64,000 nt of DNA from Amylostereum areolatum (GCA_012932865.1 SAXG01000067.1:1-64000); one strand, 5' to 3'. Positions 34,243 to 46,110 are shown, numbered from the stretch's first letter. Program-made: numbers and translations. The notes: generated from the letters alone by a model not told the origin.

Positions 34243-35088
34243 ATGCATTTGTTTTCTTACTTCGATGAGCGGTACGTCCCGTCCCAACGTCAGCTCGGTT
34301 TCGACCCGCGATACGACGAGCTAAACGCCACACCTTCCAGAGTCTCGGCCAAGTTCCAACCAGCCCCACACCCCAAAAAGACCTGCCCGGTCACCCACCT
34401 CAGTCACTCGGATGACCACATGTACATGCCCCACTCCGCGTCAGACCGCCGCTCGCCCTGTCCCGCCCTTAACACCCTCGCCAACCACGGGTATCTCCCG
34501 CGCTCGGGAATGGACATCACGCCCAGCGCCCTCGCCTCCGCGCTCCGCGCCGGCTTTGGCTTGTCCGCCGTGCTGGCGACCTTCCTCGCCTACGTCGGGT
34601 TCGTCATCCAGTTCGGCGCCCATCCGGGGGACGCGTGGAACGTGTGTCTGGACGACTTCGCGCGACACGGCCGGATCGAGCACAACGCGTCGCTCGCGCA
34701 CGACGACGCGGGGGAGGGGATGTTGTACGCGCCGTGTTCCCTCGATCCGAAGCGGATGGTGGGGTCGCTGCAGGGAGACGACGGCGAAATCGGGCTCAAT
34801 GACATCGCGCGCGCACGCGTGCGGCGCGAGCGCGAGAGTGGCCAGCTCGACGTTCTCCACAGCACCATCGCATGCGGAGAGATGGCCCTCGTGCTTGGCC
34901 TCTTCGGCTCTCCTCCTCCGGACGGCGCGCTCGCGGGGAAGGTTTCCCTGAACGTCCTGGAGAAGTGGTGGATGGAGGAGAGGTTTCCCGAGGGTTGGGC
35001 ACCTCGAAAGTTGGGGTTTTTGAAAACGTTCCGTCTCACGACAGGGATTGCGGGTGAGATGAAAAGGTTGAGGGCAGAGGAGTCCTGA
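34243..35088 (+). CDS. heme-thiolate peroxidase/peroxygenase (Peroxidase_2), copy 2
   Basis: Paralogue of the gene at 26275-27179. Exon 1 is 34243-34271 (MHLFSYFDER), the intron is 34272-34340 and exon 2 is 34341-35088. The intron falls after the same phase-2 Arg codon as in copy 1. The haem-ligand PCP is present (Cys at 34459-34461) in RRSPCPALNTLANHGYLPRSG. The second motif reads EHN instead of EHD: the third residue is AAC at 34684-34686, whereas copy 1 has GAC. In chloroperoxidases this Asp supports the His of the acid-base machinery, so activity or specificity may differ. The frame is intact for about 258 residues and no signal peptide is evident. The two copies lie in opposite orientation 7 kb apart. 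Confidence 0.88.
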   Translation: MHLFSYFDERYVPSQRQLGFDPRYDELNATPSRVSAKFQPAPHPKKTCPVTHLSHSDDHMYMPHSASDRRSPCPALNTLANHGYLPRSGMDITPSALASALRAGFGLSAVLATFLAYVGFVIQFGAHPGDAWNVCLDDFARHGRIEHNASLAHDDAGEGMLYAPCSLDPKRMVGSLQGDDGEIGLNDIARARVRRERESGQLDVLHSTIACGEMALVLGLFGSPPPDGALAGKVSLNVLEKWWMEERFPEGWAPRKLGFLKTFRLTTGIAGEMKRLRAEES

Positions 35089-35730
35089 GTCGATTTGCAT
35101 CCCTTTCCACGAGAGTGACCCTATAATTATTGGTGAGATGAGCGACACGAGATTTCAGCGTATTGGACTAATAGTACCTGTAGCATAGCACCTATTTATT
35201 CATACCATAGCTATCGTTCGATTTGACTTTGTAGTTACCACGTAGTTACTAATTGTATATCAGCACCAGATTATAATCAGAGTTTCGAAGTACCCACCTT
35301 GAGTTGACTTCGAATAGCTTCAAACCATCTGCAGCCTGGTACCCAGAAGTGATTTCTTCGCGGCCTTTGTCTTCTGTATCATAGGAAGCCATCTCTAGTA
35401 TGCACCTGCCCGACGATCTTCACGAACAGCCCGAAACATCCCAGGCAGTGACGGGCAGTGTGCCAGTGGCGGGCAGTGGCAACTGGCAAGCAGCCTGGGT
35501 AGTCCACCATTACGATGTAGAGTTCCTGAGTCTGCGGGATGGACAACTTAGGTGAACCCCGGCATGAAGGCGGTCGTTGCTGGTGGATAGCGCACGAGCG
35601 CGATAAAGGAAGCTGTGATCTTATATAATCTTTTTCAAGGAGATGAGGCGTCCTCATGACAAGGTTCTTCTGGAATTGCTCTTGCACAGGCTGAAGGCGA
35701 TGGTTGGGGTCGAGCGATGTTGCTAGGTTG
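35089..35730. other. intergenic region
   Basis: About 640 bp between the 3' ends of peroxygenase copy 2 (+) and the DUF6535 gene (-). I see no gene. Open frames on the minus strand at 35379-35783 lack recognisable features. Confidence 0.4.
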
Positions 35731-36450
35731 CTAGATCGGACTGTCAAGGTGCGGCCTGGGCATGTCCAAGCATTCGATGACATTCAAGATCGGTGCGATG
35801 TACGGACAGGAGGGATGAACAGACGGGAGGAATGTAACTGCAGCGAACGCAAGAATGACAATGATGACGACGGCCAACGTAAACCAGGGTGGTACCAACG
35901 GTGGAAGAGATGGCGAGACGGACCGCGAGAAGGAAAAAGGGGGAAGCGCGGAATAAAGGAGTAAGGTTGATGACGATGATGTTCCCGCCTTCGCAGAAGT
36001 ATGCTTTTGCGCAGGTGCTATGTGGACGAGAGCCAAAGTGCTCCTTGAATAGGCCTGGCAGAATGCGTGCACTTGACCAAGGAGAGGCGATGGTGCAGAC
36101 GATGATGGAAGGTGGACTGAGGGGCCATAGGGCATTAATCCACAGATAGATGGTGGACGACGGGCCACCATAATGTGGGGTAATTCCGACCGCACTGGTG
36201 TTGGGAACTTCCTTGAGTGGGGCGGCGGCGTGGACGAGAAGCTCTACTCCGCTCGTTGTCGATCTGAGGGTTTTTGTCTATCTCGGTGACGGATGCCGTG
36301 GTGACGGCGGAGAAAAGACCTGACTTGGATGACGTTAGAACATAGGTCACGAAAGACGGTTGGCGAACGTACAAAAATCAGGATTCCATCCATGTGACAT
36401 GTCTCCCTTCCAACGTTCTACCCAATAGCCCTGTTCATCCATATGAGTGA
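35731..36450 (-). CDS. DUF6535-type membrane protein, partly degenerate
   Basis: The minus strand reads GYWVERWKGDMSHMDGILIF near 36440-36370, which is the start signature of DUF6535, a basidiomycete membrane domain of unknown function. A canonical intron (about 36370-36322) follows, then SGLFSAVTTASVTEIDKNP. Further on, YLWINALWPLS near 36150 and TLAVVIIVILAFAAVTFLP followed by CPYIAP near 35860-35790 match the later helices of the domain. Between these blocks the frame shifts and parts seem missing, so this may be a decaying copy or an error-laden one. The N-terminal exon beyond 36450 and the C-terminal tail were not resolved. Confidence 0.6.
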
Positions 36451-36479
36451 GGTACGAGGCGTCCGTCACACGCGATGAC

Positions 36480-38330
36480 TTGGGTTCATCTGAACAAGTA
36501 ATGTCTCTAGCACGATGCCTCCATTCGAGACCACGAATACTGCGAATGCCAAATGCACAGACGCATAGGGCAAGAAGGCGGTGGGGGCGCTCGCGATCAG
36601 CCGCAGGATGTCCGCTTGAAAATGAAACGCGCTGTCATTACATCAGAAATAGGGAGCGTAGTCGGACAGGACGAACCCATAGGTATAACATTATGAGTAC
36701 ATCGTCCACTGAAGTAAAACCCTCTGGCTTCAAACTGTGAGCGTTGGTACGACGTTGGCCGACTTAATCTGTAGTGACGTTGTAAGTCCCGGACGGTGTT
36801 ATGTCCTGAGGAGAGATGGAGAACAAAGTTAAGAGCTGCCAGATGTCAGAAACCCGCCGAATACAAACGGCGTCAGAGACCCATCGCATGATCCGGACGT
36901 CCGGAAGATGCATGCCTCGCGTACTGAGCGAGGTAACGCGCTCCCTCCTCAATACTTTCGGTGCATTAACCGCGCTGGAGTTATCATGAAGGTTGGTCAA
37001 CGTGGTGGTCGTGTGGTGGTGGTCGGAGGATGTGACTCGTCGTGACCAGGACTGAAGGCCGGTGACCGGTGACCGGTGACCAGCTGTCACCGCGACATCG
37101 CTTCCGGCTCTCTTCCAGCTTCCAGCTTCAAGTTCGAGGACTAATACGAGCCTCTTCCTCCAAACTTTGAGTTTGAGCTGGTGGTATGGACGGATTGTTT
37201 TAACTTGCCTCTCGGAACATTGGAAACGCCCTCGGAAGATAAGTACAGGTAAATGCACGCTGCTTACGGCTTCCCCTTCACGAGTTGCTGGAACGCTGCA
37301 ACCCTCCTCCATATACGCGTCTAGAGCGAGAAAAGACTCACACAAGTTTCGTTGATACCGGGAAAGCGTGTATTCGAAGGCCTTCATGGCTGTGTTTCGT
37401 CATGTCGAAGGACGCCAGCTCATTTCCGTGAAGGTTATCACAACGTGTTGGCCACGGCACTGTCGTCCGACTCGCGGCGAAAGTGGATTCACGCCTCTCA
37501 AACGCCTTCGATCGTGAGTCCCGGAGTCCAATCTCCAATACAATTCCGCGCTCATATCCCTACCCTTCGTCGAAAAAACGTGTGGTACTGAACAGAGTTG
37601 CGAGGACTCGATCGATTTCGCATCCTCCCCAGCATGTCCACGCGGTGATGAGCGCTCTTGTCAGCTTCTCAACCCAGCAGAATGGACATTCCGAAATCCT
37701 CGTGCTAATCGTACGTTCACTTCATTTTCAACGCACGTACATCCATCTCGTTTCAATGTGCCGGCGCATACGCTCGGCCAGAGTGTACGTCTTCCCTCGT
37801 CAAGAGACAGCGATGGCATATATTGGAATGGCAGGCTGACTACCCGAGGTTCTGTTGTTACTATAGCTATATCGCGTGGCTCTCGATAGCGATGACAGTT
37901 CTTCTTCGACCTCGTGCGCTGTCGAATGGGTCAGACGCGCCGTGTACCTGACTCGCTCAGAATATAAGTATCTAACATCACAGGACACAACTAGAACGCA
38001 CCTATCAGCACTCCCCAGAACATACTTTTCTTCCCATCCGCCTCGATCTATGTCACAGTCCTTTTTGTCGTTTTCCTCGGACGTAGAAGCCCCGCTCAGC
38101 CAAGGTACTGGTAGCGTCTTCCATGTAAGGTATGTCCATGTCTCGACGCACATCCTGGCTCCTCGGTTGACGTGACAACTGGTAGAGAAAATGCGACCAA
38201 ATACCTTGAGATGAAGAGCGCCACGAAAGGGGGGGTTCTATCAAGGTCCGTGTTTGGTGGGCCGTATCCTTCTGATACTCACCAACGGCGATCAGTACGA
38301 ACGAAACCAATAACAGCACAATCGGCGATC
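36480..38330. other. long intergenic region with small tandem repeat
   Basis: About 1.85 kb with no recognised gene. It should contain the 5' end of the DUF6535 gene and the promoter of the caspase-like gene. A 7-bp unit GGTGACC is repeated three times at 37061-37081. Minus-strand frames at 36764-37387 and plus-strand frames at 37483-37839 show no family likeness. Confidence 0.4.
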
Positions 38331-40884
38331 ATGGCATACAATCTATGTGCGTTACCTTCTCCTCAGTTCATCCTGCTCGCCACACTCATGGCGATCCATA
38401 GTCCGTCTTCACGCCTCCATGCGTTGCTCATAGGTATCGACACATATGCCTCTGAAAAGATACACAATTTGGGCGGGGCCGTCGCCGACGCAAAGGCCAT
38501 GCAAGGATACGTCGAAACCCGGCTTGGGGCCCCGAAAAGCCAGATTATCACTTTGCATAACGAACAAGCCACCCGGGAAGCCATACTGGATGCGTTCGAG
38601 GCCATGACGTCGGGAAACATCCAACGCGACGCACCTATCTTGATTTACTACGCCGGACACGGATCAACTGCCCGAGCGCCAAAAAATTGGGACACGGGAA
38701 ACGGAGAAATACAGCTTATTGTCCCGCACGATTGCACCAAGGACGTTGATGACCAGGCGTCCTCAGATGTTGACCAAAAAGGGACCGTGAATATCGGAGA
38801 ACGAGCCTCCACGCAGGTTGACGAGAATGCGATTGACGCCATCCCTGATCGTGCGTTGAATGTGCTTCTTCAGAGGCTTGCGGAGAAGAAGGGAGACAAC
38901 ATAGTCGGTTTCCCCCTATTAGTTCAGTCTTTCATCCCCTCATGATTCCAACGCAGACCGTGATCTTCGACTGTTGCCACTCTGGATCGGGAACGCGCAA
39001 ATACGGATGGTCTGATCCGACCTACCGCGAGCGCGGGTTCGCCCTCAAAGACCCGCTCCCGGAGAACATCGACGAAGATATTCTAAAGCTGGAAGTCAAA
39101 GACCGCGCGGCGCACGTTGCCACAAAGTTCGTGTACACGGGACTGCATTCACACGTACTCCTAGCAGCGTGCAGCGCAACAGAGGTCGCTGGCGAGGAGC
39201 GGGGACGTGGTCGGTTTACAAGGGCGCTGCTCGATGTGCTGGACCTCACCGACACAACGAACATCACCTACAGCGACCTGATCAAGTGCATAGTCGATAT
39301 CCCTGGGTGAGTCCGTCTGATTTATGTGCCGTCTCTCGTCGCGGCCATGTGTACTGATTCGCCATGCTACCTCTAGACAAAACCCCCAGTGCGAAGGCCA
39401 AAACAGTCACCGCATGTTATTCAACAGAGGGGCTCCGAATCTGCATTCCACCACGCACCCAGTACACCAACAGGGTGACGAGTACGTGATGGGGGCAGGC
39501 GCCGTTCATGGTATAACAGCCTGGTAGTGAATTCAGGGTATACGCAGGCTCGCAGGATTCACAGGTGCCCACTAGCCAGATATTGGGGAGGCTCGCCGCT
39601 GGGCCCATCGAAGCTTTCAAGACTTACATGACTATTCCACCTGACGCGGAACCATTCGACATCAACCAGCCCCACGCCTTCGCCTTGGAAATTCGTTCAG
39701 GCGAGAGAAAGGAAGCTGCGTTTCGCCTCCGCATCCATTCGGCGGAAAAGGAAGGCGAGCTCAAGAGTGCCTTCGATGCCCTCAAGAAACATGTAGACCA
39801 GTCCGGTGATCTGCATTCGATACGTTTGGTGGAGGGGGGTGAGAGCGTAGATGTCGAGATCGCTCTCGAGAATGGAGAGATCGTGTTCCTCATATCGGAT
39901 AACCTCACCACGGGGTTCGGCCTCGAACGAATGTATCAGAGCGTGCGCCCGCACATCGACGACATTCTTCCAGTGCTTCAAGGGGCCGCCCACTACTATT
40001 GGCATCTGAATCGCACGCCGGATAAGTTGAAGGGCTCTCTGAGCAACCAGGTCGATGTCGAGTTTGTAACGCTGGAAGGAGACTGACGAGATCAACGACT
40101 GGCTCGAAACCGTGTGGGCGCCGAATAGCGACAATCTTATTGTCGGGAGCAGGATCGACATCGAGGCGGATGACAAGACGATATATGGGATCAAAATTAC
40201 AAGTAGAGCTCGATTCCCCATGTATGCATCCCTATTCTACTTTGATAGTAGTGATTTGAGCATCAGTACGTTCGTCATAACCTTCTCATCCCTCACCTCC
40301 CGCTTTCAATACCCAGTCGGAATGTCGCTGACTATGGGTTGATTATCAGCCCCATACTATCATTCCCCCGTTTCTGGAAAGCAAGCCGACCCCTCAATCC
40401 CTGCGGAAGGGTCGCTGACCATCGGATACGGGAGTGGAGGCGCCGCGCCATATAAATATTTCCTTCGGCCTGGTCAAACTCTCGACGTCGGATACCTGAA
40501 GTTATTTCTTTCAACAAAACCTGTCGACCTCTCCTCGATACCTCAATCATCTCCTTTCCCAGGGCCCCGCGAGGCCGTCAAATATCATCGAGAAATTGTC
40601 GATGCTTGGGATACAATCAAGATAGCCGTGGTGCAGCACGCACCGGGTTCGTTGGCGCAGATGGCATCTCCATCCCCGGCGGCAGGTAGGGTTTTTGTTG
40701 TGGGAAACTGAGTAGTACTGAAAAGTATCCCCTGAATTCGCCTACAGAGACCTCACCGAAAATCGAATTCGTGACCACCGGCGCTCCCACCGAGCCGCCG
40801 CATTCTGAGTCACCAATCATTGCGAGCCCCGCTCTTTCTCCCGTCGCCTATCGACACCGAAGAACCACAGGGACCGTCAACTAA
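38331..40884 (+). CDS. caspase-like cysteine protease (peptidase C14) with basidiomycete C-terminal module
   Basis: Caspase/metacaspase p20-like domain: HALLIGIDTYAS, NLGGAVADAKAMQGYV, the catalytic His in YYAGHGS (38658-38660), an intron at 38904-38956, and the catalytic Cys in DCCHSGSGTR (38975-38977). Later exons begin at 39377, 40350 and 40748. The distal part carries a module found with such domains in mushroom fungi: LYFD-like FYFDSSDLS, then EGSLTIGYGSGGAAPYKYF and LRPGQTLDVGYLKLFLSTK near 40410-40520. Cleavage by family is probably after basic or acidic residues, and the role may be in cell death; both are inferred. One-base breaks occur near 39520 (an extra C before SEFRVYAG) and near 40080. 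The C-terminus may end at 40884 or, after another frame change, at 41071 with a basic tail. No transmembrane segment is seen beyond a weak hydrophobic N-terminus. Confidence 0.85.
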
Positions 40885-41071
40885 ACCACAGATGTATGGT
40901 GAAACTCCGCCGCCGCCGACCATGAAACCTGTGGGCACATCGTCCATCGAATTGGCGCCAGTTCCATCGGGAGAACACCCCGTTGAGAGCGCACGGCGCA
41001 GGAGGTGTAGCGGGACTGTGCGTCGGTTTTCTGCGAAGTTTCTACGACGTTTGTGGAAGTTATTAGAGTGA

Positions 41072-41634
41072 TATGTAATGTTTTTATGTATATATGTATA
41101 TCTGTGCAGTGGATCTGTACTTGCGACAAGTGAACCGAAGTTCAACGGCGTTGAACGCTCCGGGGTTTGCCGAAGCTTATCATTTCACCATCCATCTCTC
41201 TTCGACCTCACAAACATAGCCGCATCATCCTCACACGAAACCACCTTACGAACGTCAACCCTCGGTCGTATGCTTTTAATCGATCCGTTTCAAGCCTCAA
41301 ACATCATGGAATAGGACACAATTGCTCGTTAAGACTCGATTTCGGACCCTCGAAAGGGCGTGACTGGCGGTCAAGACGTGGCTATCCAAGATTATTACGA
41401 GTCAGCGCACTTGCGTCGTAGTACGCCAGGACGCAGTAGTAGCGGGCTGTGCAGGTACATCTCCTCCTCGAGTATGTACTACCAGGCTCAATTTCGTGCG
41501 CATTCAGGAAGGCATACCTACGTTCATCATCATATACTTATCCATGCATGGGTCTCACAGCGACGGGAGCGTATCATCCGGTCATCCGGGAGCGAGCAGG
41601 TTGACATGTGATGGAGGATACGTGTTGTGGGTGC
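41072..41634. other. intergenic region
   Basis: About 560 bp between the caspase-like gene and a TPR gene remnant. I see no intact gene. A hydroxy-rich frame at 41360-41611 might include decayed sequence of the TPR family, but this is weak. Confidence 0.3.
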
Positions 41635-41748
41635 ACGCACGAGCTTTTGGGTGACGCAGAGAAGGCGCGGAAGGTGCTGGAGCGTGCGATCCTGAAACCT
41701 GGGCTGGCGGGCGAGAAGAGTCTACGAGAGCAGCTGCGCAAGGTGTAA
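41635..41748 (+). pseudogene. remnant of TPR-family gene (last exon only)
   Basis: Reads THELLGDAEKARKVLERAI, then GEKSLREQLRKV and TAA at 41746-41748. It matches the last exon of the TPR genes at 42313, 49791 and 51586, which end in ARAHE.LGD...RAL...LRAELRRL. No upstream TPR exons are recognisable, so this is a truncated copy or the trace of an unequal crossover. The downstream stretch to 42312 holds no gene other than the promoter of the complete paralogue. Confidence 0.65.
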
Positions 41749-42312
41749 GAATACGTACGTATGTTGGTTCTCCTTTGCTTGATCATGATTTGTGCTGACT
41801 TTCAAGGCGTATTCAGTGCGTAGGTCACGGTCAAGGTCGCCATGGCATAACATGAACATACTTGTACCGGCAAACATGATACCAATTGCAGATCGTGTTC
41901 ACTTCTCCCGCTTGCGTTGATGGCCTTTTTCGATGGGTCTTCGATTGGGCTGCGCGCTCTGATGATGATCCACAGCGTAAGCACAAAGTTACAGGGCGGT
42001 GCAGTGTGAAGGGCGTATCAAGGCAAGTCTTTGTGTATAAGGTTCATCTGTGATCTAACGCGAGGTTTTTCCATTCCAGGCGTAGGATGATCGCTGTCCG
42101 GCGTGTGCTGGACAAAGCCCCGTTGTTCGACAAAGGCCCCATTGTCACCATCGTCTCCCTGCAGATTCGAGTGACACAAAAGTGTCTGCATTGTCCCCGG
42201 CATCGGATGAGTCCACGCGAGGGTTACTTAAGGCTTCTCATGCGTGCCCACAGGACCCAGCGCCCTCAGATCCTCAGAGTCCGTATCCTACTAGTTCCCA
42301 CGATCAACCACT

Positions 42313-43671
42313 ATGTCGAATGATACCCTACCCACAAACATGAAGCAGTTCATCAAACAGATTGATCTCCCCTCAGAGATGAAGGCGGTGGCCACCGAGG
42401 AGTTTATGACCGTGCGTATCCACCCTTAGCGCCGAGTTTAGCGCACACACTGAGATTCGAACTCTCCACGGCGCAGGAAATTCTACGAAACATACAGTTC
42501 GATCGCGCGACTGGTCAGCGCGGACTCAACCATGAAAAAATGCATCGGTGCGCACGCTCGCCTTTTCCTTCATTCCTGGTCTTACGCTCGGCGTCGGCAC
42601 CGTCCACGCAGATATATCGCGTCTCAGGTCGGCTCACCGTGGTACAAGAAACTAGTGGCTTCCGGATTTGTCGAAGAAGAGAGGCCCAAACCTGACATGT
42701 CATCCGCCGATCTCTCCTCCCTTCCATCCGTGCCGGAGACCTGGACATTGGAACTGTACGAGAATATGGAATGGCCGCTAGAAATACGCGGCAAGGCATT
42801 CATCACGAAGCAGTGGGTGATGGTGATGTCATGCGGAGACGCACAGAAGCCCCGCCAGACCGATTCCTCGACGGACAAGCCGACAGAGGCCGAGGTCCTA
42901 ACGTACGTTGTCGTCGCTCTTGCTCGATATTTCTCTGACATCTGGACTGTATATGTGTAGGTTCGTCCAGGAAGGCTTCGCAGCACCGAAACGCCCGTTT
43001 GAACCGGGCCTCCCCACCCTCCTCCTCCTCTCCCCCGACTACGCGCCCTATCACCGCGGCCTCCAAGCTTTCTTCGACTCGCAGCCGCACCCCCTCACTT
43101 GGGAGTTTGACAGCGTGGCGAGCAGGCAGGATGCAGACAAGGTCCAACTCACCGTCGACAGTCTGCTCGGTGCCAGTCGCAGATGGAAGCGCGTGGGCAA
43201 CGAGGCGTATGCGGAGAAGGACGCAGCGCAGGCCCTGACGGCATACACGTCCGGGATCGACCATTTGGACCTCGCTGTCAAAGGATTCGGTTCGAAGATG
43301 AGTCCCGACGCTCTCGATGCCGTCCGTGAGCTCTTGGGCACATGCCACGCGAACAGGGCGGCGGTGTATCTCTGGCACGGGAAGGAATTCAGTCCGAAGA
43401 AGGCGGAGGCGGATGGGCGACTGGCAGAAAAGGCCGATCCCGGATATGCGAAAGCGTAAGTGGTTCCCAAGCGGCGGTCGACACCCCTGGACTCAATCGT
43501 GTCCGTCTTTCGTGCAGATACTACCGCCAAGCTCGCGCACACGAATGCCTTGGAGACATGGGAAAGGCTTGCGAAGTCTTGAGGCGTGCGCTTCGACAGG
43601 AAGAGCTCATGGACGACGCCGATATCCAGGCAGAACTGGATAGGTATCTTGCGATGGCCGCGGCATACTAG
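42313..43671 (+). CDS. TPR-repeat protein, family member 1
   Basis: Five exons splice cleanly: 42313-42411, 42477-42547, 42612-42902, 42961-43455 and 43518-43671. The N-terminal half (MSNDTLPTNMKQFIKQIDLP, GSPWYKKLVASGFVEEERP) has no domain I know. The middle contains LPTLLLLSPDYAPYHRGL, shared with the two minus-strand paralogues. The C-terminal half has about three tetratricopeptide-like helix pairs: RWKRVGNEAYAEKDAAQAL.AYTSGID, CHANRAAVYLWHGKEF, and YYRQARAHECLGDMGKACEV. The TPR part resembles Hsp90/Hsp70 co-chaperone-type repeats in general form, but a carboxylate clamp is not certain. About 370 residues, no frame breaks. Function unknown. Confidence 0.78.
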
Positions 43672-44485
43672 CTGCGTCCCTCTTAATTGCCCCTTCCGGG
43701 AGGAAAACAGTCGATCGTGTATTGGTATTCCATCCGCTCCTATTCATCCCATCTTAACCCCAGCTAGCGATGGGGACTGTCTGTAATTTGAACCTTCCTG
43801 TTGATAGTCACGATGCACTTTGTTGCTGGACTTCGAATCTGAGAGACTTTATTTATTTAACGACAGTCGGCCGTACGCATGACGTAGTAAACATGCATTT
43901 CGTTGAGAGAAGATAACCCAGCTCATCCTCGCCACCAGGCCTTCGCCATCGCGCATGTCCTTACTGCAGCCTTTATATAAATCAATATCCTTGAATAATG
44001 CACCGTAATGAAGTGGTACACGAAATGGTGGTAGGGGATGACGTATGCGTGCCTGCAAACTCGTACATAGGCGATCTGGTCTGGAGACTTCGAGAACCCG
44101 ACTTGGGACAGGGTTAACGTCATACTGTCTTCTCCTACCCAGAGTATAAAGAATATCTGAAGCACCTCACTCCCTGGCAACTATCTCAAGCATTGGAGGT
44201 AGTCACCCGCACTGGGCAATCGCGACGACCAGCGCGCACCTGCGCGTTCTCCCCGCATTCATGCGTATCGTTGACGGGCTTCACGCGTCAAACTACGCAT
44301 TCGAAAATGAGGTGACTTGACGGTCGGAGTGGCAAGGAGAGGGTACGTATGTGAGAACCGTGAACGATGCGTATGCAGAAACAAGAGACGAAGGTGGTGG
44401 ATACATCCAGTAGCGTGAGCGCGGTGATAGATACAGCATGGAAAGCAGATGCAGGATAGATATCAGGTTGAGAGATACGCGACGA
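43672..44485. other. intergenic region between convergent genes
   Basis: About 800 bp between the 3' ends of a plus-strand TPR gene and the minus-strand 14-3-3 paralogue. I see no gene or repeat in it. Confidence 0.4.
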
Positions 44486-45502
44486 TCACGCCTTGCCGGT
44501 GTTCGCGCCTTCGCCCTCTACAACGTACGGAAAAAAAAGACCTCGTCAGCGTCGACGCGCAGGTCCAGCGCAAGCGCACTCACCGCAGACGGGGATCTCG
44601 GCGGACCAGAGAACGAGGTCGTCCCTGAGGAGCTGGAGGATCATAACGGAGTCCCGAAAGGCGTCCTCGGGCAGACGGCGGAGGGTGGCGACGGCCTCGT
44701 CGAAGGCGTGCTTGGCGAGGTGGCAGGCGCGGATGGGGCTGGCGCAGACGTCGCGGAAGTAGACGGCGAAGTTGAGAGCGAGGCCGAGGCGGGTGGGGTG
44801 CCAAGGTTCGAGGGTGCCGAGGGCGTGCTTGTAGGCAGCCTTGTAGGCGTCGAGGGAGCGGGCGGCGTAGCTGGCGCGCGTCTTGGTGCCGGCGATTTCG
44901 AAGAGGTAGCGGAAGTAGTCGCCCTGCCTGTGGGCGCGGGTCAGAGAAGGGGCGGGATCGGAGGGAATCGGACGGACATCTTGGAGTAGAAGACGGTTTC
45001 CTCGCCGACGCGGGCGGCGGGGAGGAGCTGGTCGGCGAGGAGGCGGAGGAGATCCTGGCAAGCGATCTCGAGATCTTGCTCGATGCGGGAGCGGGCGAGG
45101 CGCATGAGGACGAGGTGGCGGGGCGCGGCGCGGCCGGTGGCGGACTCGCGTTTGTCGAGGGTGTCGATGGTGCGCCAACTGTTGCGGAGGGCGCCGGTCT
45201 TGTTCTTGTAGGCGACGGAGACGAGGTTGCGCTCTTCGGCGGAGAGGTGAGCGTGGGTGGCGTTCACGAGCGTCTTCATGTGCGCGATGGCGTCTGCGGG
45301 TAGGTTTAGAGTCGAGAGGGAGTAGGAAGAGAAGTCGAGCGCACCGTCCCAGCGCTCCGCTTCTTCTGCGACCTTGGCGAGGAAAAACGCGGTGTCGCGG
45401 GAGAAGGGGGTGGCCTGTCGGGTGAGAGACGCACGACGGGCGGTGAGTACACGGCGACGACGAGCGGGCGGGTGAAAGCGACGGGGAACGTACTGGGTGC
45501 AT
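44486..45502 (-). CDS. divergent second 14-3-3 protein
   Basis: ATG at 45502 (MHP), a short first exon, an intron to about 45417, then ATPFSRDTAFFLAKVAEEAE, AEERNLVSVAYKNKTGALRN, an intron near 44985-44935, and QGDYFRYLFEIAG. A final exon after an intron with acceptor near 44520 gives EGEGANTGKA and TGA at 44488-44486. Family core is kept: AYKN Lys, the second Arg of the ALR motif, Arg-Tyr of GDYFRYL, and LALNFAVYFRDV. Compared with the canonical copy at 16351 it differs in many places: the first Arg of GARR is Leu, there is a Gly/Ala/Arg-rich loop (ESATGRAAPRH), and helix 9 reads RDDLVLWSAE. It probably still binds phosphopeptides and may be a specialised paralogue. No frame breaks. Confidence 0.92.
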
Positions 45503-46110
45503 TCTGGGCTAGCCGGGACTTTGCAAGGAGGAGGTTGGGAAGAAGAAAGGAGAGCCCGAGCGGGAATTCGGTTTTGATGGGTCGGGCGAAGGGTTTGGGC
45601 AAGGGTTTTTTCTCGAGCCTTCTGCGCAATGGCAACCCCCCTTACGCACCCTTGTCCCTCGCCTTTGTTCCCCATTTTGATGACTCCAGAACGCCCATTG
45701 GAGACGTTGCTTGGGCCGTGGATCTGTGCACTTGCGTGGTGAATGGAGAGGATGCTGGGCAGTGGGCGGTTGGCAGTGGCAGTTGCTAGCGACCCGTTGA
45801 CGGCAACGACGGCGGTGGTCACGCGTCACGGATTTCACCAAACGTGACGACGTGACGTCTACGCAGTGGAGTAAGTAACGCCGCTGTCATGGACTCGCGC
45901 GAACGGAAACCTCTCCTGAAGACTTGAACGTTGAAGCTTGAAGCTTTGAAGATTGAAGGTTGAAGGTTGAACGTCGAACCTCTCCCTGCGCTTATTACTA
46001 GACTTCATAAATCTTCCTTCAATGCATCAAATTACACTATTCTACAGGAAGTAAGTACATCACAAGAAATTACATTCCCATCCTCCCGACTTTCAAGGCC
46101 CTATAAGTAA
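45503..46110. other. intergenic region with TTGAAG-type repeat
   Basis: About 600 bp between the start of the 14-3-3 paralogue and the end of the MFS gene, both minus-strand. 45915-45977 is a run of imperfect TTGAAG(GT/CT/AT) units, a simple-sequence repeat. Otherwise I see nothing; the left part is the promoter of the 14-3-3 paralogue. Confidence 0.5.

Noticed and set aside
41360..41611. Upstream exons for the TPR remnant at 41635
   Set aside because: Only faint similarity; no TPR helix pairs or shared N-terminal blocks could be traced.
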